A DNA stretch of 64,000 bases from Colwellia psychrerythraea (GCF_000764225.1 NZ_JQED01000008.1:1-64000), one strand, 5' to 3'; counted from the stretch's first letter, positions 7,168 through 16,467 are shown. Numbers and translations: made by a program. Notes: generated by a model not told the origin, from the letters alone.

Positions 7168-7416
7168 ATGAACGATACTACTTCGCTACCAGCTTTACCT
7201 GATCGCCTCTCTGTTAATCCACGCAGTCCACATCACGTGGAAGAAGTGTTCGAGCACGATATTGGTATTCGATTAAACGGCAAAGAGCGATTTGATGTTG
7301 AAGAATACTGTATCAGTGAAGGTTGGGTTAAAATTCCTGCCCACAAAGCTTTGGATCGTCGCGGACAACCTTTGATCACAACCGTTAAAGGAAAAGTTGA
7401 AGCGTTTTACCGTTAA
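7168..7416 (+). CDS. DUF3297 family protein
   Basis: An 82-residue protein that matches DUF3297 along its full length: LPDRLSVNPRSPHHVEEVFE, DIGIRLNGKERFDVEEYCIS, EGWVKIPAHKALDRRGQPL and the ending GKVEAFYR. The family is widespread and highly conserved in Proteobacteria; some databases label it glutathione peroxidase without good support, and the role is unknown. Single gene with its own terminator at 7495. The 209 bp upstream (6959-7167) hold no convincing gene. Confidence 0.9.
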   Translation: MNDTTSLPALPDRLSVNPRSPHHVEEVFEHDIGIRLNGKERFDVEEYCISEGWVKIPAHKALDRRGQPLITTVKGKVEAFYR

Positions 7417-7494
7417 GCTATAAAGTCTTCTCACTGTCAAAAAAGCGTGATAACTAGGTCATTTCTTAAATGAGTTTAGTATTATCGAGTAAAT

Positions 7495-7529
7495 GGGCTT
7501 AAAGGAATTTAGGCCCTTTATAATTTTTT
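7495..7529 (+). terminator. Rho-independent terminator
   Basis: GGGCTTAAA (7495-7503) pairs with TTTAGGCCC (7508-7516) around GGAA with one G-T wobble, followed by a T-rich tract ending in six T. Confidence 0.7.
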
Positions 7530-7625
7530 GATTCAGTCATTTTCTCCCAACACTTTCTTATATATTCCAACCAACCCTATTATTACCCTTTAACTTTACT
7601 TAGTAATATAGATTAGGAAAAATTT

Positions 7626-7805
7626 ATGCAATTGTTTATCGGTATTGTATTAGTCGTGATAAGTGTATGCCTATTTATCATAGATATTCCTTTAATAGGC
7701 GCAATCTCATTATTTATTGGATTTGGTGTGTTGCGAGGATATCGAAAAGGAAAAGCGTTTTATTTAATTGGTGGGCGGTCAGGAAACGATAGTTGTTGTG
7801 GTTAA
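7626..7805 (+). CDS. Small two-helix membrane protein, 59 residues
   Basis: Not recognised. A short open frame starting at ATG 7626 with AGGA about 9 bases upstream. Two hydrophobic helices (about 3-20 and 21-38) are followed by a basic patch LRGYRKGKAF and a polar tail ending SGNDSCCG. The hydrophobic pattern and Shine-Dalgarno support a real gene; the short length limits confidence. It lies between the DUF3297 terminator and a GNAT gene on the same strand. Confidence 0.5.
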   Translation: MQLFIGIVLVVISVCLFIIDIPLIGAISLFIGFGVLRGYRKGKAFYLIGGRSGNDSCCG

Positions 7806-7877
7806 ATCTTATTAAGTAAAATAGGCTGTTAATTATTTTCTAATTATTATGGCGATATATATCACAGGGAGTTTGTC

Positions 7878-8381
7878 TTGAATATTGTTGAAACAGAAAG
7901 ATTATCGATTCGTGAAATTACCAAGGAAGATGCACAAGCACTTGCTAGTGTATTAGCTGATCCTATTGTGATGAAATATTCTACGGTAGGAGTACATTCT
8001 AAAGCGCAGATTATGAACTATATTGGTAATTGCCAACAGCAATATGAATTACATGGCTATGGACACTGGGCCATATATAATTCCCTTAGTGGTGAATTTG
8101 TTGGTGTTTGTGGGCTCAATAAACATGACTTAGATGCTATTGATGTTATACATATTAACTACCGGTTAGCGGCTAACCAACAAGGCAAAGGTTATGCTGT
8201 AGAATCTACACTTGGCCTTTTGGGTTTTGCAAAAAACTCTCTAAAAATCGATGTTGTATATGCGCTTATAGAGCCTGAAAACACTAGCTCTGTTAACGTG
8301 GTTAATAGAACAGGCTTCGAGTTTGTTAAATCATCTCTCTTTCGCGGATTTAAAATAGACGTGTACCACGTTGTGCTGTAG
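7878..8381 (+). CDS. GNAT family N-acetyltransferase, RimJ/RimL type
   Basis: A 167-residue Acetyltransf_3 protein beginning IVETERLSIREITKEDAQAL, with GEFVGVCGLNKHD, the acetyl-CoA loop NQQGKGYAVESTLGLLGFA and the end NTSSVNVVNRTGFEFVKS. The start is TTG with GGGAG about 9 bases upstream; no in-frame ATG precedes the first conserved residues. Substrate unknown. Similar in layout to the acetyltransferase at 38862, with the same ETDRL/ETERL opening. Confidence 0.82.
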   Translation: MNIVETERLSIREITKEDAQALASVLADPIVMKYSTVGVHSKAQIMNYIGNCQQQYELHGYGHWAIYNSLSGEFVGVCGLNKHDLDAIDVIHINYRLAANQQGKGYAVESTLGLLGFAKNSLKIDVVYALIEPENTSSVNVVNRTGFEFVKSSLFRGFKIDVYHVVL

Positions 8382-8478
8382 AGCTTGATGATTATGGGTT
8401 CAAGGTGCACCTCCTAATAGACCGTTAATTATTACGTTCACGACAATTCTTAATGCCTTAAATAGGTGAGTTTATCTA

Positions 8479-9027
8479 ATGGAAATAGTATTAATTCGAC
8501 ATGGAAAACCTGCTTCTGCGGACAACCCCGTTGTGAATGCTGCTGAGTATACTAAATGGGTACGTCGCTATAATTTGTCAGATGTCGCTACCAACAGTCG
8601 ACCTGTCAATAAGGCTGTAAATCAGAAATTATGTTATGCCGTATCAAGCGATTTTAAACGCGCAATACATTCAGCTCATATTTACACCGGTAAACCCCCT
8701 GAGATTATATCTGAACTATTTAGAGAAATGGAAATCCCAAGATATAAGTTACCTCTTACACTTAAAGCGATTACATGGGTTTATCTTTGCCGCGTTATTT
8801 GGATGTTTGGCTTCAAAGGCCCCTTTGAGTCTTATCGTTTAGCAAAAAATCGAGCTGAATTAGCGGCTGATAAATTGATTGATTTGGCGAGAGTAAAGGA
8901 CAACGTTGTGCTGTTTGGACATGGTTATTTAAATTTTTATATTCGAAAAGCATTAATGAAAAAAGGATGGCGACTGAAGTCGAAAAGTAATGCATTTTGG
9001 GGTGTTACCAGTCTTGAAAGTAAGTAA
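8479..9027 (+). CDS. Histidine phosphatase superfamily protein
   Basis: A 182-residue protein with the phosphatase signature LIRHGKP at residues 5-11 (catalytic His), the second region SSDFKRAIHSAHI (arginine of the RHG pocket), an acidic REMEIP, and the second catalytic His in VLFGHGYLNFYIRKAL. All core residues are present. Enzymes of this superfamily dephosphorylate sugars, nucleotides or proteins; substrate cannot be read here. GGTGAG precedes the start. The next gene begins within 70 bp on the same strand. Confidence 0.85.
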   Translation: MEIVLIRHGKPASADNPVVNAAEYTKWVRRYNLSDVATNSRPVNKAVNQKLCYAVSSDFKRAIHSAHIYTGKPPEIISELFREMEIPRYKLPLTLKAITWVYLCRVIWMFGFKGPFESYRLAKNRAELAADKLIDLARVKDNVVLFGHGYLNFYIRKALMKKGWRLKSKSNAFWGVTSLESK

Positions 9028-9096
9028 ACCTGTGCAAACAATTCTATTTCATTGAATAACAGAGCATTTAATGCTTATACGAGAATGGAGTCTAGT

Positions 9097-10122
9097 GTGA
9101 ACTTAACGAAGAAAAACCTTGATGATGCGGTAAAAGAAAATATCCTTTCTACAGAGCAATCAGAAAATCTCATTGCTTTTTTGAAAAAACAACCTCCAAA
9201 TGGCCCAAGTTTCGACTTCACTCATATTCTGTATTATCTCGGGGGCATGATAGCAATAGGTGCTATGACGCTTTTTATGAACCTTGGCTGGGAATCCTTT
9301 GGTGGCTTAGGTATTGTGTTTATTTCCTTATTGTACGCTGCTATCGGTTTAACACTTACCAATAGCTTTAAAGCCAAAGGATATGATATACCCGCGGGGA
9401 TCTGTGGAGCCTTTGTTATTGCGTTAACGCCCTTGGCCGTTTATGGATTACAACAAGCATTAGGCTTGTGGCCAGATGAAAGTGTCTACCGAGAGTATCA
9501 TAGATACATCAAATGGCATTGGTTATATATGGAGATGAGCACTTTAGCTGTGGGTGCAATTTTGGCTTGGAAATACAAATTCCCATTTTTAATGATGCCT
9601 ATTGCGGTGACACTGTGGTATTTATCAATGGATATTACTGCAATGATTTCTGGTGGAGATAATGATTGGCAGCTTAGAAAACTGGTTTCTATGTATAGCG
9701 GATTATTGATGATTGCATTGGCTTTTTGGATTGATATTCGCTCTCGTAACAAAGCTGATTACGCTTTTTGGGTATACTTGTTTGGGGTGCTCGCCTTTTG
9801 GATCGGTATGTCGCTGCAATACTCTAACAGTGAATTTGCTAAATTCATTTACTTTAGTATAAATCTGATGATGATTTTTGTTGGGGTACTGCTGGTACGT
9901 AGAGTTTTTGTTGTTTTTGGCGCTTTGGGGTGTAGTGGTTATATAGGGCACCTTGCTTTTGATATATTCAAGGATAGTTGGTTATTTCCTATTGTTTTAA
10001 CCGTGTTGGGGTTGTTGGTTATTTATCTTGGAATACTGTGGCAAAAACACGAACAAAGTATTACCCGCAGAGTTCGACAAATTTTACCTGATGCATTACG
10101 TGAATTATTGGAATCAAAGTAA
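9097..10122 (+). CDS. DUF2157-like multipass membrane protein
   Basis: About 341 residues from a GTG start chosen because GGAG lies 6 bases upstream; in-frame TTG 9052 and ATG 9085 lack comparable sites. A soluble N-terminus (NLTKKNLDDAVKENILSTEQ) precedes about ten hydrophobic helices, and a basic tail follows (QSITRRVRQILPDALRELLE). This arrangement matches DUF2157 membrane proteins of unknown function. The helices are separated by very short loops, as in transporter-like proteins, but no substrate motif is visible. Confidence 0.6.
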   Translation: MNLTKKNLDDAVKENILSTEQSENLIAFLKKQPPNGPSFDFTHILYYLGGMIAIGAMTLFMNLGWESFGGLGIVFISLLYAAIGLTLTNSFKAKGYDIPAGICGAFVIALTPLAVYGLQQALGLWPDESVYREYHRYIKWHWLYMEMSTLAVGAILAWKYKFPFLMMPIAVTLWYLSMDITAMISGGDNDWQLRKLVSMYSGLLMIALAFWIDIRSRNKADYAFWVYLFGVLAFWIGMSLQYSNSEFAKFIYFSINLMMIFVGVLLVRRVFVVFGALGCSGYIGHLAFDIFKDSWLFPIVLTVLGLLVIYLGILWQKHEQSITRRVRQILPDALRELLESK

Positions 10123-10161
10123 GTGTCTTAGTGGCTAAGTCCCGTTGTTGAGAAATTATAT

Positions 10162-10500
10162 ATGAATAATCTGTGTACTTATATTGCGGCAACAAAAGGT
10201 GCGGTAAATGCGGTATCTGTGGAATCTACACAATCTTTTGATAAATCATATAAAGATCAAGATATTGTTGTTAGCTGCATTGAGTCAGTTTTTCAATTTT
10301 CCAATGGCGTTGTAATTAAATATCTCAGCGAATCGGATTTAACAGATGTTAATGAACAAACTTGCCCTGAATGTTGGATTTCATACGAAGTGATTTCTGA
10401 ATCAAGTGATAGCAATATATCTCCAAAAAGAAAGACGTTTATAAACCAATGCCAAGAAGACTTTTGGTTGAAAGTTAACAGTAACTTAGTTAATGGCTAA
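10162..10500 (+). CDS. Hypothetical protein, 112 residues
   Basis: Not recognised. A soluble acidic protein with five cysteines, including a CPEC motif (TCPECWISYEV), and no signal peptide or membrane segment. CPEC could bind metal or form a disulfide, but a single pair is weak evidence. Coding use looks like the neighbours. It follows the DUF2157-like gene by 39 bp on the same strand, so may be co-transcribed. Confidence 0.5.
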   Translation: MNNLCTYIAATKGAVNAVSVESTQSFDKSYKDQDIVVSCIESVFQFSNGVVIKYLSESDLTDVNEQTCPECWISYEVISESSDSNISPKRKTFINQCQEDFWLKVNSNLVNG

Positions 10501-10640
10501 CGTAAAATGTGAAGGAATAAGTGTGACAATACATCTTAACTTTAACTTAATGTGAATATTGGTGTTTTTAATTTAAGGTTATTGGGCTAACCTTATGAAT
10601 AAAATTAACAAAATAGTTAATAACCTTGATATGAGGCAAT

Positions 10641-10991
10641 ATGAAAACAGTTAATGTAAAACTTGTTCTGTTGTTGTTAAGTAACTTATTGCTAACTTCT
10701 TGCAGCGTGTTGGATACTCAACAACTTCACGATAATACTCGCCACATTAACGTCATAAGTAATTATGAGCAGATAAATGATTGTCAATACATTCGCGAAC
10801 TAGTCGGGTCAGAAGGGCATTGGTATAGTTTTTTCTTCATTTCTAATACCGAACTCACGCTCGCTAGTATCAATGATTTGAAGAATCAAGCAAGTGATGT
10901 TGGCGCTAATACTGTTTATGTAGAGGAACACATGGGTTTTGGCACGTCAGTAACCTTTTTAGGACAAGCATACCTGTGTCCAGCTTTGTAA
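10641..10991 (+). CDS. DUF4156-like lipoprotein
   Basis: A 116-residue lipoprotein: signal peptide with lipobox LLTSC (Cys about residue 21), then the DUF4156 pattern with CQYIRELVGSEGHWYSFFF, NDLKNQASDVGANTVYVEE and a last cysteine in GQAYLCPAL. The fold is related to the RcsF outer-membrane sensor and places two cysteines for a disulfide. Probably outer-membrane anchored. GAGGC precedes the start. Function unknown. Confidence 0.72.
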   Translation: MKTVNVKLVLLLLSNLLLTSCSVLDTQQLHDNTRHINVISNYEQINDCQYIRELVGSEGHWYSFFFISNTELTLASINDLKNQASDVGANTVYVEEHMGFGTSVTFLGQAYLCPAL

Positions 10992-11309
10992 AATGTCGGT
11001 TCATCGTTCGCGATTAAGTACTTTACTTAACTGATTGCCTGAGCGATTGACGGTTGTAGAGTTAAAAAGTGATTGAATTAGCGGTGTAATTGTAAATTTA
11101 TCTAGAAAATTCAACTGGTTGACGAGTTGTTGTGTGTCAAAATTATTTACACATCTCATCACAATAAAAATAACAATAATTGTCAACGCATTGAAAAATA
11201 ATTACTTTATATTTATAGCTTGATTTATGCTTAAGCTGGACGAGATAAAATATTACGATAAAACGATAACTTGCCTGTTGCAAAGGTGAGGGATCAAAAG
11301 GGAAAATAT
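10992..11309. other. Intergenic stretch with no gene recognised
   Basis: AT-rich sequence between the lipoprotein and the second PEP-CTERM gene. Short open frames on the minus strand lack start signals and family likeness. It presumably carries the promoter of the PEP-CTERM gene, but I cannot point to convincing -35/-10 boxes. Confidence 0.4.
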
Positions 11310-11999
11310 ATGCTAAGTTCAAAAAAAATAATTTCTGCTATTACAACAAGCTTATGTTTGTTTTCAATAACGATTCTTCCTAATGCACACGCAACTTTAA
11401 TCACAATGTCAGCTGACTCTATTGTGCAAGTATCATTAGACGGTGATAACAATTTGGAAGGAACGGTTAATTCAGGCAGTTTATCAGGAAGTGAAGTTGT
11501 TGCTCGTGAGCGACTAAATCAGTCTCAACAAGATAAACGTATTGCATCGTTTCTTCAATTTGATGTAAGTTCACTTACCACAGACCTAGTTAACTCTTCA
11601 TTCTTTTCTGCGTCTTTTGAAGTCGACTTTGATTCACGTTTGAATAATAAAAATAACTTGAGTGTGATGTTGGGTCAGGTTGGTAGTTCTTGGAATGCAT
11701 TACCAGGTTCTTTGCCATTATTTGAATTGGCTGGTACATCAACCAATCAAGCAACCTTAGTCAATAACGTAAGAACAGATACTTTCGGAACTTATACGCT
11801 GGATGTAACAGATATCGTACGTAGCTGGGTTACTGGCGGATCAGATAATAATGGTTTCGTTGTCTTTGGTGAAGCTGCTGTTTACCAAGGTGCAGGGTTT
11901 AATAATATTGGATTAACTGTCGACATTCCTGAGCCGACAACGATTGCTATTTTTGCATTAGGAATGATTGGTTTAACATCACGTCGCTTTAATAAATAA
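11310..11999 (+). CDS. PEP-CTERM protein with DNRLRE-like domain
   Basis: About 229 residues from ATG 11310, preceded by AAGGGAAAAT; an in-frame TTG at 11271 is less likely because the signal peptide begins right after 11310 (MLSSKKIISAITTSLCLFS, cleaved near AHA-TL). The middle has the DNRLRE-type layout: repeated beta strands, FLQFDVSSL, and TYTLDVTDIVRSWVTGGSDN followed by GFVVFGE. The tail IPEPTTIAIFALGMIGLTSR is the exosortase sorting signal with PEP, one helix and basic end. It is probably exported to the surface. A terminator follows. Confidence 0.85.
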   Translation: MLSSKKIISAITTSLCLFSITILPNAHATLITMSADSIVQVSLDGDNNLEGTVNSGSLSGSEVVARERLNQSQQDKRIASFLQFDVSSLTTDLVNSSFFSASFEVDFDSRLNNKNNLSVMLGQVGSSWNALPGSLPLFELAGTSTNQATLVNNVRTDTFGTYTLDVTDIVRSWVTGGSDNNGFVVFGEAAVYQGAGFNNIGLTVDIPEPTTIAIFALGMIGLTSRRFNK

Positions 12000-12027
12000 C
12001 GTAAACATTTAAACAATCTGATTCTAG

Positions 12028-12059
12028 AAAGCACTGGTCGTATCGATTGGTGCTTTTTT
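12028..12059 (+). terminator. Rho-independent terminator
   Basis: AAAGCAC (12028-12034) pairs with GTGCTTT (12050-12056), followed by a T run. The same stem sequence recurs in the terminators at 46985 and 50524. Confidence 0.75.
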
Positions 12060-12185
12060 GTTTCTAGTGTTGGGGGTTAAGTTTTGAGCTATTTTGTTTG
12101 AAAATAATCTGTAATCAAGTTTATGACTACAGATTTAATAGTGAACTTAACTTTTATTCGTTAACCTATGACGCACCAAGTGTTC

Positions 12186-12785
12186 TTATAGGTAATTAGG
12201 TGCATCTAGTGTTTGCCCATGCATGTTGCCCGTAACTGCAGCAATATAGGCTTTAGCCGTATCGTTTGCAGATAAACCTGATCCTGTGTCCATACCCATC
12301 ATTGCCATTGTTTCTTTGACAAATACAGGTGCTACAACATTGAATCTTACACTGTCTATTTCTAGCGCTGCAGCTTTAACAAAACTTTCTAATGCACCGT
12401 TCGCCATACTTATGACTGAACTACCGTGCATAGGCTCTCTCGATAAAACACCTGAGGTTAATGTAATTGAGCCACCTTTATTTATAGATGATTTCCCTAT
12501 ACGTAGTAAGTTTATCTGTCCCATCAATTTGTTGTTTAGTGCCGTTTGGAAATCTAAGTCTGTTAAGTCATCTAAACCGGAAAATGCCGCGACGCCTGCG
12601 GTAGAAATCACTGCATCTACCTGTCCAACGGCTTTAAACATACTGCGGATTGACTCTGGATCCCCTAAGTCAACTTTTACATCACCGTTAGCATAGTTTG
12701 CTGAAATAATTTCATGGTGAGCTTTAAGGTTTGCTTCAACGGCTTGTCCAATTGTACCGCTAGCACCTACTATTAAAATTTTCAT
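12186..12785 (-). CDS. Short-chain dehydrogenase/reductase
   Basis: A 199-residue SDR. The NAD(P)-binding motif ILIVGASGTIGQAVEANL is at the N-terminus, the NAG-like strand is AVISTAGVAAFSGL, and the catalytic region is ITLTSGVLSREP with SVISMANGALESFV, where the canonical YxxxK appears changed (the Tyr position is Met/Ser and the Lys is absent). Several short SDRs of this kind carry that change. Start at 12785 has a perfect GGAGG 5 bases upstream. Divergent from a LysR gene, which likely controls it. Confidence 0.85.
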   Translation of the reverse strand: MKILIVGASGTIGQAVEANLKAHHEIISANYANGDVKVDLGDPESIRSMFKAVGQVDAVISTAGVAAFSGLDDLTDLDFQTALNNKLMGQINLLRIGKSSINKGGSITLTSGVLSREPMHGSSVISMANGALESFVKAAALEIDSVRFNVVAPVFVKETMAMMGMDTGSGLSANDTAKAYIAAVTGNMHGQTLDAPNYL

Positions 12786-12867
12786 ATCAACCTCCAAAGG
12801 GTCTTTTTCGTTTAAGTTGTGTGTATTATATTGCTTGTGTAAAATAGAAAAATAACCTAAAAAAGAA

Positions 12868-13782
12868 ATGATTATTCTCATGAAGAGAAAGGTGGATGTA
12901 TTTAAAGCAATGAGTACCTTTATTGTGGTCATTGATAAAGGAAGTTTTAGCGCGGCATCAAGAGAACTAAACATAGTGACTTCTGCTATCAGTCGACAAG
13001 TGTCAGATTTAGAAGAGCACTTTGCTTGTCAATTGCTGTATAGAAGCACCAGAGCTATGAGCCTCACCGCTGAAGGCAAACAGTACCTTGAACAATTTAG
13101 AAATATTATTGCTAGTGTTGAACAATTAGAGAATAAAGCAGATGACTTGAATAGGGTATTATCTGGGCACTTAACTATCTCAGCACCAAGCGGCTCCGCT
13201 TCGTTGGGTTTTTTAAAATCTGTAAGCGATTTTATGAAACTACATCCAAAAGTAAAAATATCTTGGTTATTCGTCAACCGTTTTGTCAATATGGTGCAAG
13301 AAGGAATAGATTTATCTATTCGTGTAGGTGATTTACCTGATTCAAACTTTATTGCAAGGCGCTATGGCTATACCCAGGTTAATTTTGTTGCCAGCCAGCA
13401 GTACATCAACCTACATGGTAAACCTAAGCACCCAAAAGAATTATCTGAGCATCAATGCTTAGTAGATAGTTCTAATCGTTTTCCTTTACGCTGGCGTTAC
13501 CAAGAAAAAGGGAAGGAGTACCAAGCAGCCGTAAACGCTTTTGCTGAAGCAAATGACGGCGACATTGTTGCAAAATTAGCAACACAAAGCTTAGGCATCG
13601 CGTATTTACCCACATTTTTAACTCAGCAGTACCTAGATGATGGCACCTTAATACCCATCTTAACTGAATTTGAATTCGAACGTGTTCCTGTGTCATTGGT
13701 TTATCCTGCAAAATTAATGATAAATCCGTTGATGAAATCACTAGTCGCCTATTTATTAGATGACATGAAAGAGAATGATTAA
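12868..13782 (+). CDS. LysR family transcriptional regulator
   Basis: About 304 residues. The N-terminal winged helix is clear: FKAMSTFIVVIDKGSFSAAS followed by LNIVTSAISRQVSDLEEHF and LLYRSTRAMSLTAEGKQYL. A substrate-binding domain follows (GHLTISAPSGSASLGFLKSV, ending near PLMKSLVAYLLDDM). ATG 12868 and 12880 are both possible. It is transcribed away from the SDR gene with an 82-bp gap, the usual LysR-target arrangement; no clear T-N11-A box was fixed. Confidence 0.92.
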   Translation: MIILMKRKVDVFKAMSTFIVVIDKGSFSAASRELNIVTSAISRQVSDLEEHFACQLLYRSTRAMSLTAEGKQYLEQFRNIIASVEQLENKADDLNRVLSGHLTISAPSGSASLGFLKSVSDFMKLHPKVKISWLFVNRFVNMVQEGIDLSIRVGDLPDSNFIARRYGYTQVNFVASQQYINLHGKPKHPKELSEHQCLVDSSNRFPLRWRYQEKGKEYQAAVNAFAEANDGDIVAKLATQSLGIAYLPTFLTQQYLDDGTLIPILTEFEFERVPVSLVYPAKLMINPLMKSLVAYLLDDMKEND

Positions 13783-13920
13783 ATTACTTAATCATGTTAG
13801 CTGTTATTAAGCCTTAAAATCTGCCAAGATAATCAAAGGGACACAAGTATTGGCTGTGTTCTGTATCGTTTTAACTTTTAGTCAACCGTCATTTTGCCTT
13901 TTTGGGGTAATACCAATTCA

Positions 13921-14394
13921 ATGAAAATAATTGCATTAATGTTAACTATTGTTTCTTCTTACTGTTTTGCAGAAATCGATCTTGTTAAAATCGATAAATC
14001 TGAAAGGAGAATGTATTTACTCGATAATGATAAAGTTGTTAAAGAATATCATGTTGCTTTTGGTGGCAACCCGAAAGGGCATAAAGAAAAAGAAGGAGAT
14101 GAGAAAACACCTGAAGGTATTTATACGTTAGATTATAAGAAAGAAGATTCTTCTTTTTATCGCGCTATGCATATTAGCTACCCTAATCAGGCAGATTTAG
14201 ATAATGCAAAAAGAAAAGGTTTCTCAGCAGGCGGACTTATTATGGTTCACGGGCAACGAAATAATCTGGGTAAATTGTCAAAAATTACCCAGCGGTTTAA
14301 TTGGACGAATGGCTGTATCGCTCTAACTAACTCAGAGATGGATGAATTTATGATGCTGGTAAAAGTTGGCACCAAAATTCATATCGAGTGGTAA
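13921..14394 (+). CDS. L,D-transpeptidase (YkuD) family protein
   Basis: About 157 residues: signal peptide (MKIIALMLTIVSSYCFAE), then the YkuD domain with LVKIDKSERRMYLLDNDKVV, GDEKTPEGIYTL and the catalytic stretch MVHGQRNN ... NWTNGCIALTNSEMDEF. The nucleophile Cys and the upstream HG are present; the usual SHGC is replaced by TNGC, known for the subfamily with an (D/N)WTxGCIA motif. Such enzymes crosslink peptidoglycan or attach lipoprotein in the periplasm. ATG 13921 begins the signal peptide and is preferred over an in-frame ATG at 13894. Confidence 0.88.
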   Translation: MKIIALMLTIVSSYCFAEIDLVKIDKSERRMYLLDNDKVVKEYHVAFGGNPKGHKEKEGDEKTPEGIYTLDYKKEDSSFYRAMHISYPNQADLDNAKRKGFSAGGLIMVHGQRNNLGKLSKITQRFNWTNGCIALTNSEMDEFMMLVKVGTKIHIEW

Positions 14395-14457
14395 CATTGC
14401 CGCTTTTAGAGCAAAACTTTAACGTTACTGTGTTTGATATTTTTTGCTATTAATACT

Positions 14458-15768
14458 TTATTTTAACGTGACAGAAATTTTAGTTCCTTGCTCGCTTGAA
14501 AGCGTTAATAACCAGCCTTGATGTTCACATAAGCGTTTTACAATCGATAAACCAAAACCATAACCAGTGCTTTGTCTTCCTTTCACTGCGGCTTCGGTTA
14601 TATTATCTGAAATGCTTGCTTCAATACCTGGCCCCGTATCAGCAACAATAAGTGTTTTATCATGCATCTCAACGATAACCTTGCCTTGTTGAGTATATTG
14701 AAAAGCATTGGCAATTAAATTGTCCAATAATACTGTTAACATCCCTGACTGTGCTAAAACTTCTACATTACAATTATCATGTACTTCTACTTGTATCGGT
14801 TTATTATTGATCAGGTGGCTTTGGTCTATAATCGACTGTTCAATTAACGGCAGAATTTTCACCTGTTTTTTATCTACTAGGGTATGTTCTTCCCGGGCGA
14901 GAGTAAGTAATGTAGTAACCGTTTGCTCCATTTGTGTGCTTGCTTGTGATATACGTTCGATGACAGGGTTATTTGCTTTTGTAGATCGTTGACTACGATA
15001 AACCTCAACGGCATTTTTTATAATCGAGACAGGTGTTCTTAGTTCATGACTAACATCACGCGTAAAACATTTTTCTCTAAGCAGACTTTGGTTAATTCTC
15101 GTCATAGCGGCTTCTAGGGTTTGTGCTAAAATCCCTATTTCATTTTTAGGAAATTGCTGAGCAAACTTATCAGGTAACTGCTCAGGAGCAACACCATCTA
15201 CTAAATCAGCGAGTTGCTTCAATGGCTTAGCGGTTTTTCTGCCTAACTGCCAGGCAATAATGAAAGCAAGCAATGTTAGTATGACACCAGTAATTAACAT
15301 GAGTTTTAAGATACCTTTAGTAAAGGGCCGAACTAATAACATTTCGCTGACTTCTGCTACAAGGTAGGTATTTTCTGACTGTGGTAATGCGAGCAAATGA
15401 TAATGTCGATCGTTTTCACCTGAAAACTCTTTTCTGCTTGGATCAGCAATAAATCGTTGTTTGATATCATTAGGCAGAGTGTTTTTTGAAAAATACAGTG
15501 TCATGTACGTCACGCGTGGTGTTGGCCAAGACTTATTCTGATCAAAACTTTGTTGTAAAAATAGTGCTTCTTGTCTCACTTCACGCTCTATAAACTCATC
15601 TTCAATGTTGTACATTAAGATGAAACAGAATATGCCCCAAACTGTTGATATTAATAGGGTAAAAAAACAAAATTGACTAACAATCTTTCTGCTTAAGCTG
15701 TGAAATTTTTCTGAGTTTTTAGCCTTCTGACTATGCGATTGATTACTTTTATTGTTATTTGTCATCAT
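14458..15768 (-). CDS. Sensor histidine kinase of a two-component system
   Basis: A 436-residue inner-membrane kinase: first helix about 33-55, a periplasmic loop of about 100 residues, second helix about 153-172, HAMP (KTAKPLKQLADLVDG), the phospho-acceptor H box FTRDVSHELRTPVSIIKNA, N box LLDNLIANAFQYTQQG, G1 VADTGPGIEA and G2 GYGFGLSIVKRL. All ATPase boxes are intact. Its start abuts the regulator stop (TAAATG), so the two are translationally linked. The periplasmic domain is not recognised. Confidence 0.95.
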   Translation of the reverse strand: MMTNNNKSNQSHSQKAKNSEKFHSLSRKIVSQFCFFTLLISTVWGIFCFILMYNIEDEFIEREVRQEALFLQQSFDQNKSWPTPRVTYMTLYFSKNTLPNDIKQRFIADPSRKEFSGENDRHYHLLALPQSENTYLVAEVSEMLLVRPFTKGILKLMLITGVILTLLAFIIAWQLGRKTAKPLKQLADLVDGVAPEQLPDKFAQQFPKNEIGILAQTLEAAMTRINQSLLREKCFTRDVSHELRTPVSIIKNAVEVYRSQRSTKANNPVIERISQASTQMEQTVTTLLTLAREEHTLVDKKQVKILPLIEQSIIDQSHLINNKPIQVEVHDNCNVEVLAQSGMLTVLLDNLIANAFQYTQQGKVIVEMHDKTLIVADTGPGIEASISDNITEAAVKGRQSTGYGFGLSIVKRLCEHQGWLLTLSSEQGTKISVTLK

Positions 15769-16467
15769 TTAGTTATTATCGCTTTTTACGTTGAGGACGA
15801 AGCCAATACCGTGCAAGGTTTTTATCATTGGGTAATCAAATGGTTTATCTAATATGTTTCGCAATTGATAAATGTGTGATCTCAATGCATCTGATTCTGT
15901 GGGATCATCGCCCCATAACTTCTGGGATAATTTTGACCGGCTGACAACTTGGGGATAGGCTTCCGCTAATATGGTGAGAATGCGATAGCCCATGCTATGT
16001 AACTCTAGATTATGTCCTGCACGTGTAACTTGTTGTTTTTTTCTATCAATGCTTAGTTGATCAAATATTAAGGTATCATTGGTTTGTAATAAATGCCGTC
16101 TTGATAATGCGAAACAGCGGACTTCCAACTCTGCTAAAGAAAAGGGCTTAGTTAAATAATCATCGGCGCCAAGGGTAAAGCCAGTAATTTTGTCATCAAT
16201 ACTGTCTCTTGCGGTGAGCATGATAATAGGTACGTGATGGTGAGCGTGTTCACGTAATTGTTTACAAACTTCAAGACCATCCATCACGGGTAAATTTAAG
16301 TCGAGAATAACTAAATCATAATGATGAGTTAACGCCAATGCCAACCCTTGATCGCCCTGAGTTGCAAAGTCTAATATATGTCCTTTCGCTTCCATGTAGT
16401 TAGCAATGTTTTGGGCGATACTTTGCTGATCTTCAACGACCAGAATATATAACGAGTGATTATTCAT
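15769..16467 (-). CDS. OmpR-family response regulator
   Basis: A 232-residue two-domain regulator. Receiver: acidic pocket in VVEDQQ, phospho-acceptor Asp in LVILDLNLPVMDGLE, conserved Thr/Lys in MLTARDS and LTKPFSLAELEV. DNA-binding winged helix: ELHSMGYRILTILAE, SRSKLSQKLWGDD and SHIYQLRNILDKP, ending in TLHGIGFVLN. It is the first gene of the pair with the kinase. Proposed targets are TGAAAC direct repeats at 16853 and 20199-20313 near the adjacent ABC transporter; that link is inference from position and repeat spacing. Confidence 0.95.
   Translation of the reverse strand: MNNHSLYILVVEDQQSIAQNIANYMEAKGHILDFATQGDQGLALALTHHYDLVILDLNLPVMDGLEVCKQLREHAHHHVPIIMLTARDSIDDKITGFTLGADDYLTKPFSLAELEVRCFALSRRHLLQTNDTLIFDQLSIDRKKQQVTRAGHNLELHSMGYRILTILAEAYPQVVSRSKLSQKLWGDDPTESDALRSHIYQLRNILDKPFDYPMIKTLHGIGFVLNVKSDNN

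Noticed and set aside
13921..14394. YkuD protein with TNGC instead of SHGC as an inactivated enzyme
   Set aside because: The WTxGCIA variant is a known subfamily pattern with the Cys and upstream HG retained.
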